Assembly: GCA_018065885.1 (NCBI GenBank)
Contig: JAGHSL010000330.1
Coordinates: 1 to 5,182, forward strand
Direction of reading: 5' to 3'
Origin: Candidatus Limimorpha equi
GTDB lineage: Bacteria > Bacteroidota > Bacteroidia > Bacteroidales > F082
Length of the DNA stretch: 5,182 bases
Shown: positions 1 to 5,182 of the stretch, one piece after another
Layout: the number at the start of each line of letters is the position of its first letter
Position numbering within the stretch: the first letter of the stretch is position 1
Notes under the pieces: generated by a model
What the model was told of the DNA's origin: nothing
Seen by the model: only the letters and a program-made list of their open reading frames with translations
The model's database searches: none
Position numbers and translations under genes: made by a program

Positions 1-1075
1 TCAGTTCCATCTCATGCGAAGCGATGCTGTCCTTATCCGACTGATACTGTTTCATACACCGATAGGCGTTCTCATAATCACCCATCTTAACCGCAAGATT
101 ACCAACACGTTCAAGCAAATCAGGAAGTGCCGACCTAATGCCATTATCACGGAAAATCCTTTCCGCCTCCTTATAATGCTGCATCGCACTGTCACGCTGA
201 TTCATCTTTTCCTCCACATCGCCAAGGCCGACCAAGGCGACAGCCATGTAATACAAATCGCCCGACTGCTCAAAATCATCGTAAGCCGCTTTCAAAATCG
301 GGTACGCCTCATTATAGTGGTCCTGCAAAAAAAGCACCTTGGCTTTCTGCACTTTACGGATGTCAGCTTTGCGCACAAGGCCCAAATCCGTTTCCAAAGC
401 GACGGCTTCGTCAAGGCAAGCCAATGCAGAATCGTATTGCTGGAGACATGTCAGCACATCAGCCTCAACGCCAAGACGAACCGCAAGACGGTCACGGCGG
501 TTTAGCTTACGTTCAATTTCAACCGCGTTTTTCGAACAGGTCAAAGCCATATCGAAACAATTCAGGCGGATATTCAGCACTGCAAGGGAATTCAGGGTAA
601 TGCTAAGATATTCGTCGCGATGAAGCTTTTCGTGCACCCTCATTTCTTTTTCGCAGCATGAAAGCGCATTCTCGTAATCGCCTATCAACTGATAATCCAT
701 TCCCATCAGCGAATAAAATTCGAACTGCCAAAGCAAGGAATCCTCAGGAATCAAGGGCAAAGTGGACTGTGCCAAATCAAGCGACTGGAGACATTTCCCG
801 TTGACATACCATTCCGTTGCGACACAGAAATTCAGCACCATATCCATATAATCCCTATCCGTTTCCTGAGTGAAAACGACAGGCGCATCCATATAGTTCT
901 TTTGCTGGAAAATGCCAAGAAGCTCCGTAGCCAGACCAAATTTTTCCTGACGCTGCGCCTCGCGGTAATTCCAATACAGCGAATCGATGTCCTGAGCTTT
1001 GATGGCAGAAAATGGCAGAACAAGCAACAGAACGGCCACAACTCTTTTTAAAAGTCTTTTTACAACCGGATTCAT
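1..1075 (-). CDS. Secreted TPR-repeat protein, partial (C-terminus outside window)
   Basis: The minus strand is open without a stop from the ATG at 1075 to the window edge, giving 358 residues. The first ~27 residues form a signal peptide (basic MNPVVKRLLKR, hydrophobic VVAVLLLVLPFSA, cleavage near KAQ/D), so the protein is exported or its N-terminus is periplasmic. Residues ~115-350 are consecutive helical pairs of TPR type, with repeat-like patches such as GDYENAL (132-138), DSALACLDEAV (215-225), DSAMQHYKEAERIF (295-308) and GDYENAY (332-338). The last visible residues (QYQSDKDSIASHEMEL) resemble the end of the TPR array in Bacteroidota sensor proteins, where a transmembrane helix, coiled coil and histidine kinase or DNA-binding domain often follow. 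That continuation is inferred and not visible. The start overlaps the stop of the upstream broken gene as ATGA, suggesting translational coupling. Substrate or signal is unknown. Confidence 0.85.
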   Translation of the reverse strand, partial: MNPVVKRLLKRVVAVLLLVLPFSAIKAQDIDSLYWNYREAQRQEKFGLATELLGIFQQKNYMDAPVVFTQETDRDYMDMVLNFCVATEWYVNGKCLQSLDLAQSTLPLIPEDSLLWQFEFYSLMGMDYQLIGDYENALSCCEKEMRVHEKLHRDEYLSITLNSLAVLNIRLNCFDMALTCSKNAVEIERKLNRRDRLAVRLGVEADVLTCLQQYDSALACLDEAVALETDLGLVRKADIRKVQKAKVLFLQDHYNEAYPILKAAYDDFEQSGDLYYMAVALVGLGDVEEKMNQRDSAMQHYKEAERIFRDNGIRSALPDLLERVGNLAVKMGDYENAYRCMKQYQSDKDSIASHEMEL

Positions 1076-1385
1076 TTTTCAATCAATATTTTACAAGTCC
1101 AATCCTTATTTCCAGCAATCACACGAACAACATAAAGTCCTGATTGTTCAAAACCGATTTCAACCGAATCGGAATCGCAGTCCTTTTCAAGCACTTTCCT
1201 TCCCACGACATCAAACGCCTCAACCTTCTTCATGCCTACGCAATGCAAAACAGACCGTTGATTTCAATCACGCCAATCACATTCATGTTGTCGGCAAACT
1301 GATACGAAACTGGTTCCCAATGGTTGGCCCAAATCATTTGACTGACAAGAGTCAACATTAAAACCAATATCGATTTTCGCACCAT
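1072..1385 (-). pseudogene. Frameshifted small exported protein with T9SS-sorting-domain-like C-terminus
   Basis: The ATG at 1385 opens a 49-residue frame ending at TAG 1238-1236. It has a clear signal peptide (MVRKSILVLMLTLVSQMIWA) followed by NHWEPVSYQFADNMNV and IGVIEING, which resembles the mature N-terminus of Bacteroidales exported proteins. A different frame, open from below the stop at 1266 down to TGA 1074-1072, continues with VEAFDVVGRKVL, then SGLYVVRVIAGNKDWTCKIL. This has the layout of type A T9SS C-terminal sorting domains (VxVxDxxGRxV ... GxYxVRV ... KIxx). One extra base in the T run at 1247-1250 would join the frames into a protein of about 104 residues. Alternatively the middle of a longer secreted protein was deleted at an out-of-frame junction. 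A sequencing error is also possible. The C-terminal frame overlaps the TPR gene start by ATGA. Confidence 0.7.
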
Positions 1386-1400
1386 TCCAAATTTTGAGTG

Positions 1401-1408
1401 CAAAAATA
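1401..1408 (-). promoter_or_regulatory. Candidate -7 promoter box for the remnant/TPR operon
   Basis: On the minus strand the octamer TATTTTTG matches the Bacteroidota -7 consensus TAnnTTTG fully and lies 15 bp upstream of the ATG at 1385, leaving a very short leader. I see no clear TTTG/TTG -33 element 19-21 bp upstream; TTTA is the nearest. Confidence 0.45.
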
Positions 1409-1438
1409 GCAGAAAAATCAATCATTAACTAAACTATA

Positions 1439-1454
1439 GCCTAAACTTTTAGGC
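1439..1454. promoter_or_regulatory. 16-bp palindrome, possible operator
   Basis: GCCTAAACTTTTAGGC is a perfect 7-bp inverted repeat around a 2-bp centre. It lies about 30 bp upstream of the -7 box at 1401-1408, near where a regulator of the remnant/TPR operon could bind. It lacks a T-tract, so a terminator is less likely. Function is inferred from position only. Confidence 0.3.
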
Positions 1455-1546
1455 CCAAATAGTGAAGAAAACCCGTGATAAAAAGTGCAATCTAACGAGC
1501 GCACCAAAATTATTTGCAGACTCAAAAATGTTTCAGAAAGCCCGAA

Positions 1547-1590
1547 GAAAAACCCTCGCAAACTGCTATTTTCAAACAACTTACGAGGGT
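1547..1590 (-). terminator. Intrinsic terminator of the tRNA-Arg transcript
   Basis: Four bases after the tRNA's encoded CCA, the minus strand reads ACCCTCGTAA (1590-1581), a 19-nt loop, then TTGCGAGGGT (1561-1552). This makes a 10-bp stem with a single G-U pair, and a run of five Ts that includes the last stem base. This is a standard Rho-independent terminator. Confidence 0.8.
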
Positions 1591-1594
1591 ATCA

Positions 1595-1669
1595 TGGTAG
1601 CCCAACTAGGACTCGAACCTAGATTTAAAGTTTAGGAAACTTCCGTTCTATCCCTTGAACTATTAGGCC
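1595..1669 (-). tRNA. tRNA-Arg, anticodon CCU
   Basis: The minus strand folds into a complete cloverleaf. The acceptor is GGCCTAA with TTGGGCT (G1-U72 and one U-G wobble), then discriminator A and an encoded CCA. The D stem is GTTC/GAAC with an 8-nt loop, and the anticodon stem is GAAGT/ACTTT with loop TTCCTAA. The variable loop has 4 nt. The T stem is CTAGG/CCTAG with loop TTCGAGT. Positions 34-36 are CCT, which decodes the AGG arginine codon. Length is 72 nt plus CCA. It has its own -7 box upstream and terminator downstream, so it appears to be a single-gene transcript. Confidence 0.96.
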
Positions 1670-1687
1670 ATCTCCTGTTTTTCGCGG

Positions 1688-1695
1688 CAAAGATA
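1688..1695 (-). promoter_or_regulatory. -7 promoter box of tRNA-Arg
   Basis: TATCTTTG on the minus strand matches TAnnTTTG exactly. It ends 18 bp before the mature tRNA 5' end, leaving room for a leader of about 10-14 nt. The -33 position falls within the AGTTTGG heptad array and shows no TTG on this strand. Confidence 0.6.
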
Positions 1696-1701
1696 GGAAA
1701 A

Positions 1702-1732
1702 AGTTTGGAGTTTGGAGTCAGGAATTAGGAGT
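1702..1732. repeat. Degenerate 7-bp tandem repeat, array 1
   Basis: Four heptads run head to tail: AGTTTGG at 1702-1708 and 1709-1715, AGTCAGG at 1716-1722, AATTAGG at 1723-1729, then a partial AGT. The period is exactly 7 bp and GG ends each unit. The array lies directly upstream of the tRNA -7 box. Nothing is encoded here. Confidence 0.6.
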
Positions 1733-1749
1733 ATTTTACATTTATATTG

Positions 1750-1854
1750 CTTTTGGCTATTGGCTTCCGGCCTCTGACTTGGCTTCGCCGTGGGTTCGTT
1801 GCGGCGACAGCCCCAACTAGCGGCGAAGCCAAGCTAATAGCTAACAACCAAAAG
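1750..1854. repeat. Inverted-repeat element with heptad arrays in its arms
   Basis: The core is a perfect 13-bp inverted repeat, CTTGGCTTCGCCG (1778-1790) and its complement (1821-1833), around 30 bp. Outside the core, the left arm has heptads TTTTGGC (1751-1757), TATTGGC (1758-1764), TTCCGGC (1765-1771) and CTCTGAC (1772-1778). Read on the minus strand, the right arm has TTTTGGT (1853-1847), TGTTAGC (1846-1840) and TATTAGC (1839-1833). The arm ends CTTTTGG (1750-1756) and CCAAAAG (1848-1854) also match as inverted repeats. It follows the stop of the exonuclease III gene by 40 bp, so the hairpin could stabilise or end that transcript, but it lacks a T-tract. A small dispersed repeat or MITE-like element is the other reading. 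Confidence 0.6.
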
Positions 1855-1894
1855 ATTGAAGCCTTTTCCGAAACTGCATAATAAAGCGATAATA

Positions 1895-2653
1895 CTATAA
1901 CTCCAAAACAATCGGGCAATGGTCGGAGTGCTTCACATCGGGCAGAATGTCGACGGATTTGATTTGATTCACAAGGCTTTCCGTGACGATATGGTAGTCG
2001 ATGCGCCAGCCCAAGTTCTTCTCGCGAGCATTGGCGCGGTAGCTCCACCAGCTGTAGCGGTTGGCTTCCTTCACCAAATGGCGGAAACTATCGACATAGC
2101 CATCGCCAAGGAATTCAGTAAACCATTCGCGCTCCTCAGGCAAAAAACCTGACGAAGTGACGTGCGCCTTCGGGTTGTTGATGTCGATGGCCTCGTGACA
2201 GATGTTGTAGTCGCCCGACAGCACCAGGTTGGGACGTTCCTTACGCAATTCGTTGACATAACTGCGGAAAAACGAAAGCCACTGCATCTTGAACTCCTGA
2301 CGCTCGTCGCCCGTGGTGCCCGAAGGATGATACACGCTCACCAACGACAAGTCGCCGAAATCGGCACGCAGGAAACGGCCTTCATCATCATAAAGCGGAT
2401 TACCCATGCCATACACCACATTATCAGGCTTTTGCTTGCAAATCATACCCACGCCGCTGTAGCCTTTCTTTTTGGCCGGAAACCAGAAATGCTGATAGCC
2501 CAGCATCTCGAAATCCATCAAGGGAATCTGGTCGGGCGTAGCCTTCAATTCCTGAAAACACAACACATCAGGCTGATATTGCTCAATCCATTGCAACAGT
2601 CCCTTACTGATGGCAGAACGTATGCCGTTGACATTATAACTGACGATTTTCAT
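1895..2653 (-). CDS. xth: Exodeoxyribonuclease III / AP endonuclease
   Basis: A 252-residue protein of the exonuclease/endonuclease/phosphatase fold, full length for the ExoA/XthA family. In the cytoplasm these enzymes cut DNA at abasic sites, leaving 3'-OH ends for base excision repair, and degrade from 3' ends with Mg2+. Visible family motifs are YNVNGIR (N7), QELKA (metal ligand E35), VYHPSG (Y108), SGDYN (D148, N150), GWRIDY (D219) and SDHCP (D244, H245), so the active site looks intact. I chose ATG at 2653 because MKIVSYNVNG matches the family start; an in-frame ATG at 2659 would add Met-Asp. The reading frame stays open to 2899 but that part lies antisense to the CLC gene. A 4-codon frame (ATG at 2664) ends in a TGA overlapping the 2653 ATG. 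It is divergent from the CLC gene and shares a 91-bp promoter region with it. Confidence 0.95.
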   Translation of the reverse strand: MKIVSYNVNGIRSAISKGLLQWIEQYQPDVLCFQELKATPDQIPLMDFEMLGYQHFWFPAKKKGYSGVGMICKQKPDNVVYGMGNPLYDDEGRFLRADFGDLSLVSVYHPSGTTGDERQEFKMQWLSFFRSYVNELRKERPNLVLSGDYNICHEAIDINNPKAHVTSSGFLPEEREWFTEFLGDGYVDSFRHLVKEANRYSWWSYRANAREKNLGWRIDYHIVTESLVNQIKSVDILPDVKHSDHCPIVLEL

Positions 2654-2673
2654 ATCCATTTCATTTAACGCTG

Positions 2674-2681
2674 CGAAAATA
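2674..2681 (-). promoter_or_regulatory. Candidate -7 box for the exonuclease III gene
   Basis: TATTTTCG on the minus strand differs from TAnnTTTG by one base. An ATTG from the palindrome arm at 2704-2707 lies 22 bp upstream as a possible -33 element, slightly farther than usual. Transcription would start about 10-15 bp before the start codon. Confidence 0.4.
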
Positions 2682-2689
2682 TGAATTTT

Positions 2690-2707
2690 ATTGTTCAAGT
2701 GAACAAT
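2690..2707. promoter_or_regulatory. 18-bp palindrome in the divergent promoter region, possible operator
   Basis: ATTGTTCAAGTGAACAAT is a perfect 8-bp inverted repeat around AG, centred between the two divergent genes. Each arm carries an ATTG that could serve as the -33 element of one of the two outward promoters, so a dimeric repressor bound here would block both. No local regulator gene is visible. It lacks a T-tract and sits upstream of both starts, which argues against a terminator. Confidence 0.45.
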
Positions 2708-2716
2708 TGATTTTCC

Positions 2717-2724
2717 TATTTTAG
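2717..2724 (+). promoter_or_regulatory. Candidate -7 box for the CLC gene
   Basis: TATTTTAG differs from TAnnTTTG by one base, 20 bp upstream of the ATG at 2745. The ATTG of the left palindrome arm (2690-2693) lies 23 bp upstream, which is longer than the usual spacing. Confidence 0.35.
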
Positions 2725-2744
2725 CGGCCTGAAACAGCAAAACG

Positions 2745-4523
2745 ATGCTCAAGGAGAAAATCAAGACATGGATTGAACGCTTCAACGAATGGCGCGTAGG
2801 CCGACTCTCCGACCGTGCCTTTATGATTGCACTTAGCATCCCGACCGGATTTTGTGCCGGATTGGCAGCCGTCATTATCAAGAAGTTAGCCCACGGCATA
2901 CGCGATTCTGTGCTTAGTTTTCAGTTCAATTATTCGCATTTGCTTTATTTCATCTGTCCCGCCATCGGCATCCTGCTTACCATCCTTTTCTGCAAATTTG
3001 TCCTGAAAAAGGAAGTCGGGCATGGCATTCCGGGCATCCTCTACGCCATTTCGAAAAACAAAGGGAAAGTGAGCCACACCAGCACTTGGTCATCCATCTT
3101 CACCAGTGCGCTAACCGTGGGTTTCGGCGGTTCGGTAGGTCTGGAAGGTCCATCCGTTTCGACGGGAGCCTCCATCGGCTCCAACATCGGGCAATTGCTC
3201 AAATTGGATTACAAGAAAATCGTGCTCCTTATCGGCATGGGAGGCGCAGCAGCCTTGGCCGCCATTTTCCAAGCCCCAATAACAGGCGTCGTCTTTGCCC
3301 TCGAAGTGCTGATGATCGACTTGTCGCTCGGTGCCTTAGTGCCCATCATCGTGTCATCATTTGTGGCCATTCTGACATCGTATTTCCTTTTAGGTCAAGC
3401 CGTTGAGTACCCGACAGCCATCAGCGAAGGCTTCATTCCCGCCAATGCCATTTTCTACATCGGTCTGGGTCTTTTCGCCGGATTGATTTCGGCCTATTTC
3501 CTGAAAGTGACTTTCAGCGTTGAAAAGCGATTCAAGCGCATCGATTCACCTTGGAAACGTTTCTTCATCGGTGTCACGATGTTAGGTCTGCTGATTTACC
3601 TCTTCCCCGCCCTTTACGGCGAAGGCTACGAGGCCATCAACAAGGCCCTTGCCGGCGATTACAGCCCGATTTTCGGCAATCCACTTTTGGCCCGACTCAA
3701 AGGCATCGATTGGATTACCTTGGTGTTGTTTCTGGGCACTATTCTGCTGAAAGCCTTTGCCACAGCCTTCACTTTCGGAGCCGGCGGCGTGGGTGGCACC
3801 TTTGCCCCTGCCCTATTCATCGGTGCTTTTACGGGATTGTTTTTCGCACTGGCTATCAATTATTTAGGCATTGGCAATTTAGACCCTGCCAAATTCGCTT
3901 TGGTCGGCATGAGCGGCTTGGTGGCCGGAATGCTCCACGCCCCACTGACGGGCATTTTCCTCATTGCCGAAATCACCAACGGCTACGCACTCATCGTGCC
4001 GCTGATGATTGTCGCCACGTTGTCGTATGCCGTCAACCACATTTTTTTCAAGCATTCCATTTACACGAATGCCATCGCTGAAGAAGGTGTCGAGGTTACG
4101 CACAACAAAGATAAGAGTATACTCAACATGATGACGGTCAATCAGTTGATTGAGACCAATTTCAGCAGCATCGACCCCAACAAGACTTTCGGCGACCTGA
4201 TTCCAATAATAGCTTCCTCAAAGCGTAACATCTTCCCTGTTGTCGACAAGGGAGGCAATTTCTGCGGTCATGTGCTTTTGGACGACATCCGCAGCATTAT
4301 GTTCGACCAAAACATCTACGACCGCTTCATCCTCGACTTCACCGTCATTCCCGAATACGTCATCAATCCCGATGACCCAATGGAAAATATTGTGAGAAAA
4401 TTTGAGATTTCCGGAAAATACAACATTCCCGTCGTCAAAAACCGTAAATATCTGGGTTACATGTCGAGAGCCAATGTTTTTTCGGTATATCGCGACATGT
4501 TGAGCGAAATCTCAGACGACTAA
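2745..4523 (+). CDS. CLC-family anion channel/transporter with two C-terminal CBS domains
   Basis: A 592-residue inner-membrane protein. Residues ~25-440 form the CLC core, which works as a homodimer with one anion pathway per subunit. Ion-binding loops are visible: GHGIP (92-96, GSGIP in E. coli CLC-ec1), GLEGP (132-136) with the gating glutamate E134, GGTFAP (350-355) and the pore tyrosine of HSIYT (Y440). The internal proton-transfer glutamate of CLC-ec1 (E203) aligns with V188 in FALEVLM, while E187 matches E202. Residues ~462-520 and ~530-588 form two CBS modules, which in related proteins bind adenine nucleotides and modulate gating. Physiological anion and mode (exchange or channel) cannot be told from sequence; the GLEGP and GGTFAP loops look like chloride-type CLCs more than fluoride-specific ones. 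The ATG at 2745 has an A-rich leader and no Shine-Dalgarno sequence. The protein appears complete and intact, and is transcribed divergently from the exonuclease III gene. Confidence 0.95.
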   Translation: MLKEKIKTWIERFNEWRVGRLSDRAFMIALSIPTGFCAGLAAVIIKKLAHGIRDSVLSFQFNYSHLLYFICPAIGILLTILFCKFVLKKEVGHGIPGILYAISKNKGKVSHTSTWSSIFTSALTVGFGGSVGLEGPSVSTGASIGSNIGQLLKLDYKKIVLLIGMGGAAALAAIFQAPITGVVFALEVLMIDLSLGALVPIIVSSFVAILTSYFLLGQAVEYPTAISEGFIPANAIFYIGLGLFAGLISAYFLKVTFSVEKRFKRIDSPWKRFFIGVTMLGLLIYLFPALYGEGYEAINKALAGDYSPIFGNPLLARLKGIDWITLVLFLGTILLKAFATAFTFGAGGVGGTFAPALFIGAFTGLFFALAINYLGIGNLDPAKFALVGMSGLVAGMLHAPLTGIFLIAEITNGYALIVPLMIVATLSYAVNHIFFKHSIYTNAIAEEGVEVTHNKDKSILNMMTVNQLIETNFSSIDPNKTFGDLIPIIASSKRNIFPVVDKGGNFCGHVLLDDIRSIMFDQNIYDRFILDFTVIPEYVINPDDPMENIVRKFEISGKYNIPVVKNRKYLGYMSRANVFSVYRDMLSEISDD

Positions 4524-4554
4524 TTCACCATTTTGGGCAATAAAATTCTCCGGT

Positions 4555-4579
4555 CAAAGACAATAATTCATTATCTTTG
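4555..4579. promoter_or_regulatory. Promoter of the M23 peptidase gene, within a dyad
   Basis: TATCTTTG at 4572-4579 is an exact match to TAnnTTTG, 34 bp before the ATG at 4614, implying a leader of roughly 25-30 nt. It forms the right arm of an imperfect dyad spanning 4555-4579: CAAAGA pairs with TCTTTG, and 10 of 12 positions are complementary around a single central base. No clear -33 TTTG is visible. I see no terminator for the CLC gene in this gap, so some read-through is possible. Confidence 0.55.
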
Positions 4580-4613
4580 CCGTTCTTTACCTTTATAAAC
4601 ACGATTTATACCC

Positions 4614-5182
4614 ATGAAGAAAACCATAGTATTTTTTATTTGCTTATTCCTCACAATTGGCGCAACTGCACAAGATAAGAAAGGATTTTTCCAGCGTATT
4701 AAAGAAAAAAACGCAACCGTAATTTACGACACCATATATATTTACATTGAATCACAGACGCCCGACACCTTATCAGTAGACGAGGAAGAAGGACAAGAAT
4801 TGGAAGGCAGCATTCCCGTACCTTTCGACACCTTGGACACCGACGACAAATTCCAGAAAATACTGCTGTTTGATGATTTCACATGGGCCTATTTCGACAT
4901 CACGAAACCCATTTTGCCCGACACGCTCGACACCGACCATTGGGAGACCGACCAGGTTCACAGCTACCGCGATGTGGAGTTGAAAGACATTCCCGATGAA
5001 GTCGATTTGGTATTGGTCGATTCCCTTCACGGCTACTGCATTCCTCACCCTGGCCCTGTCGTCTCAACATTCAAATACAGAGGACGCCGCCCGCACAAAG
5101 GCATCGACATCAGCCTGAACAAAGGCGATGCCATCTATGCAGCCTTCGACGGCGTAGTGCGCGTTGCACTTCCAACCAGATA
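4614..5182 (+). CDS. Secreted M23 (LytM-type) metallopeptidase, partial (C-terminus outside window)
   Basis: The frame is open from the ATG at 4614 to the right edge, giving 189 residues. Residues 1-19 are a signal peptide (MKKTIVFFICLFLTIGATA, cleavage before QDKK), placing the enzyme in the periplasm or outside. Residues ~20-135 are a less conserved, acidic stretch with DT-rich motifs (PDTLSVD, FDTLDTDD, PDTLDTD) that I do not recognise as a domain. The catalytic domain starts near residue 138: GYCIPHPGPVVSTF, then RPHKGIDI with the first zinc ligands H161 and D165, and GDAIYAAFDGVVRVALPTR. The remaining HxH zinc motif lies beyond the window. M23 enzymes cut peptide crosslinks in peptidoglycan for cell growth or separation; degenerate members act as amidase activators, but the H/D pair here suggests an active enzyme. 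Its own promoter lies upstream, so it need not be co-transcribed with the CLC gene. Confidence 0.92.
   Translation, partial: MKKTIVFFICLFLTIGATAQDKKGFFQRIKEKNATVIYDTIYIYIESQTPDTLSVDEEEGQELEGSIPVPFDTLDTDDKFQKILLFDDFTWAYFDITKPILPDTLDTDHWETDQVHSYRDVELKDIPDEVDLVLVDSLHGYCIPHPGPVVSTFKYRGRRPHKGIDISLNKGDAIYAAFDGVVRVALPTR

Noticed and set aside
1236..1263. Programmed -1 frameshift joining the two halves of the exported protein
   Set aside because: The site reads G TTT TGC, which lacks a standard X XXY YYZ slippery heptamer, and no clear downstream stimulatory hairpin was found; mutation or error is simpler.
1595..1669. tRNA-Arg as an integration (att) site
   Set aside because: No duplicated tRNA 3' end, integrase or phage/ICE gene is visible in the window.
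1702..1854. CRISPR array
   Set aside because: The repeats are 7 bp, degenerate and contiguous, with no spacers of uniform length and no cas genes.
1725..2048. Minus-strand open frame spanning the repeat element
   Set aside because: It overlaps the conserved C-terminal half of exonuclease III in another frame, then reads through heptad repeats; no domain is seen.
2162..2668. Long plus-strand open frame opposite exonuclease III
   Set aside because: It lies within the recognised nuclease gene on the other strand and encodes no recognisable protein; similar shadows occur at 14-505, 999-1361 and 3551-4081.
2654..2899. N-terminal extension of exonuclease III up to an ATG at 2899
   Set aside because: The family begins at MKIVSYNVNG; the extra 82 residues run antisense to the CLC coding region and through the promoter palindrome.

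Overview
The window looks like chromosomal DNA of a member of the Bacteroidota, most likely Bacteroidales. Three things point there: several start-proximal copies of the group's -7 promoter element (TAnnTTTG), start codons without Shine-Dalgarno sequences, and protein types common in that group (a remnant resembling type IX secretion sorting domains, a secreted TPR protein, and an M23 peptidase of characteristic form). No species can be named from the sequence.

Layout. Positions 1-1075 (minus) hold the N-terminal 358 residues of a secreted TPR-repeat protein that runs off the left edge. Directly upstream, at 1072-1385 (minus), is a small exported protein broken by a frameshift; its out-of-phase C-terminal half overlaps the TPR start codon by ATGA. 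Positions 1547-1695 hold a complete tRNA-Arg(CCU) unit on the minus strand: -7 box, 75-nt tRNA with encoded CCA, and intrinsic terminator. Positions 1702-1854 are non-coding, with degenerate 7-bp tandem repeats and a 13-bp perfect inverted repeat. Exonuclease III / AP endonuclease (1895-2653, minus) is divergent from a CLC-type anion channel/transporter with two CBS domains (2745-4523, plus). The 91-bp gap between them contains an 18-bp palindrome and two candidate overlapping promoters. After a 90-bp gap with a perfect -7 box, a secreted M23 metallopeptidase starts at 4614 (plus) and is cut by the right edge.

The genes are mostly housekeeping and do not form one pathway. Exonuclease III repairs DNA, the CLC protein moves anions across the inner membrane, and the M23 enzyme acts on peptidoglycan outside it. 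Only the remnant and the TPR gene look like an operon. I found no clear evidence of a previously undescribed multi-gene system. The points most worth checking are the frameshifted exported protein, the symmetric divergent promoter region, the heptad-repeat element, and the missing internal glutamate of the CLC protein.
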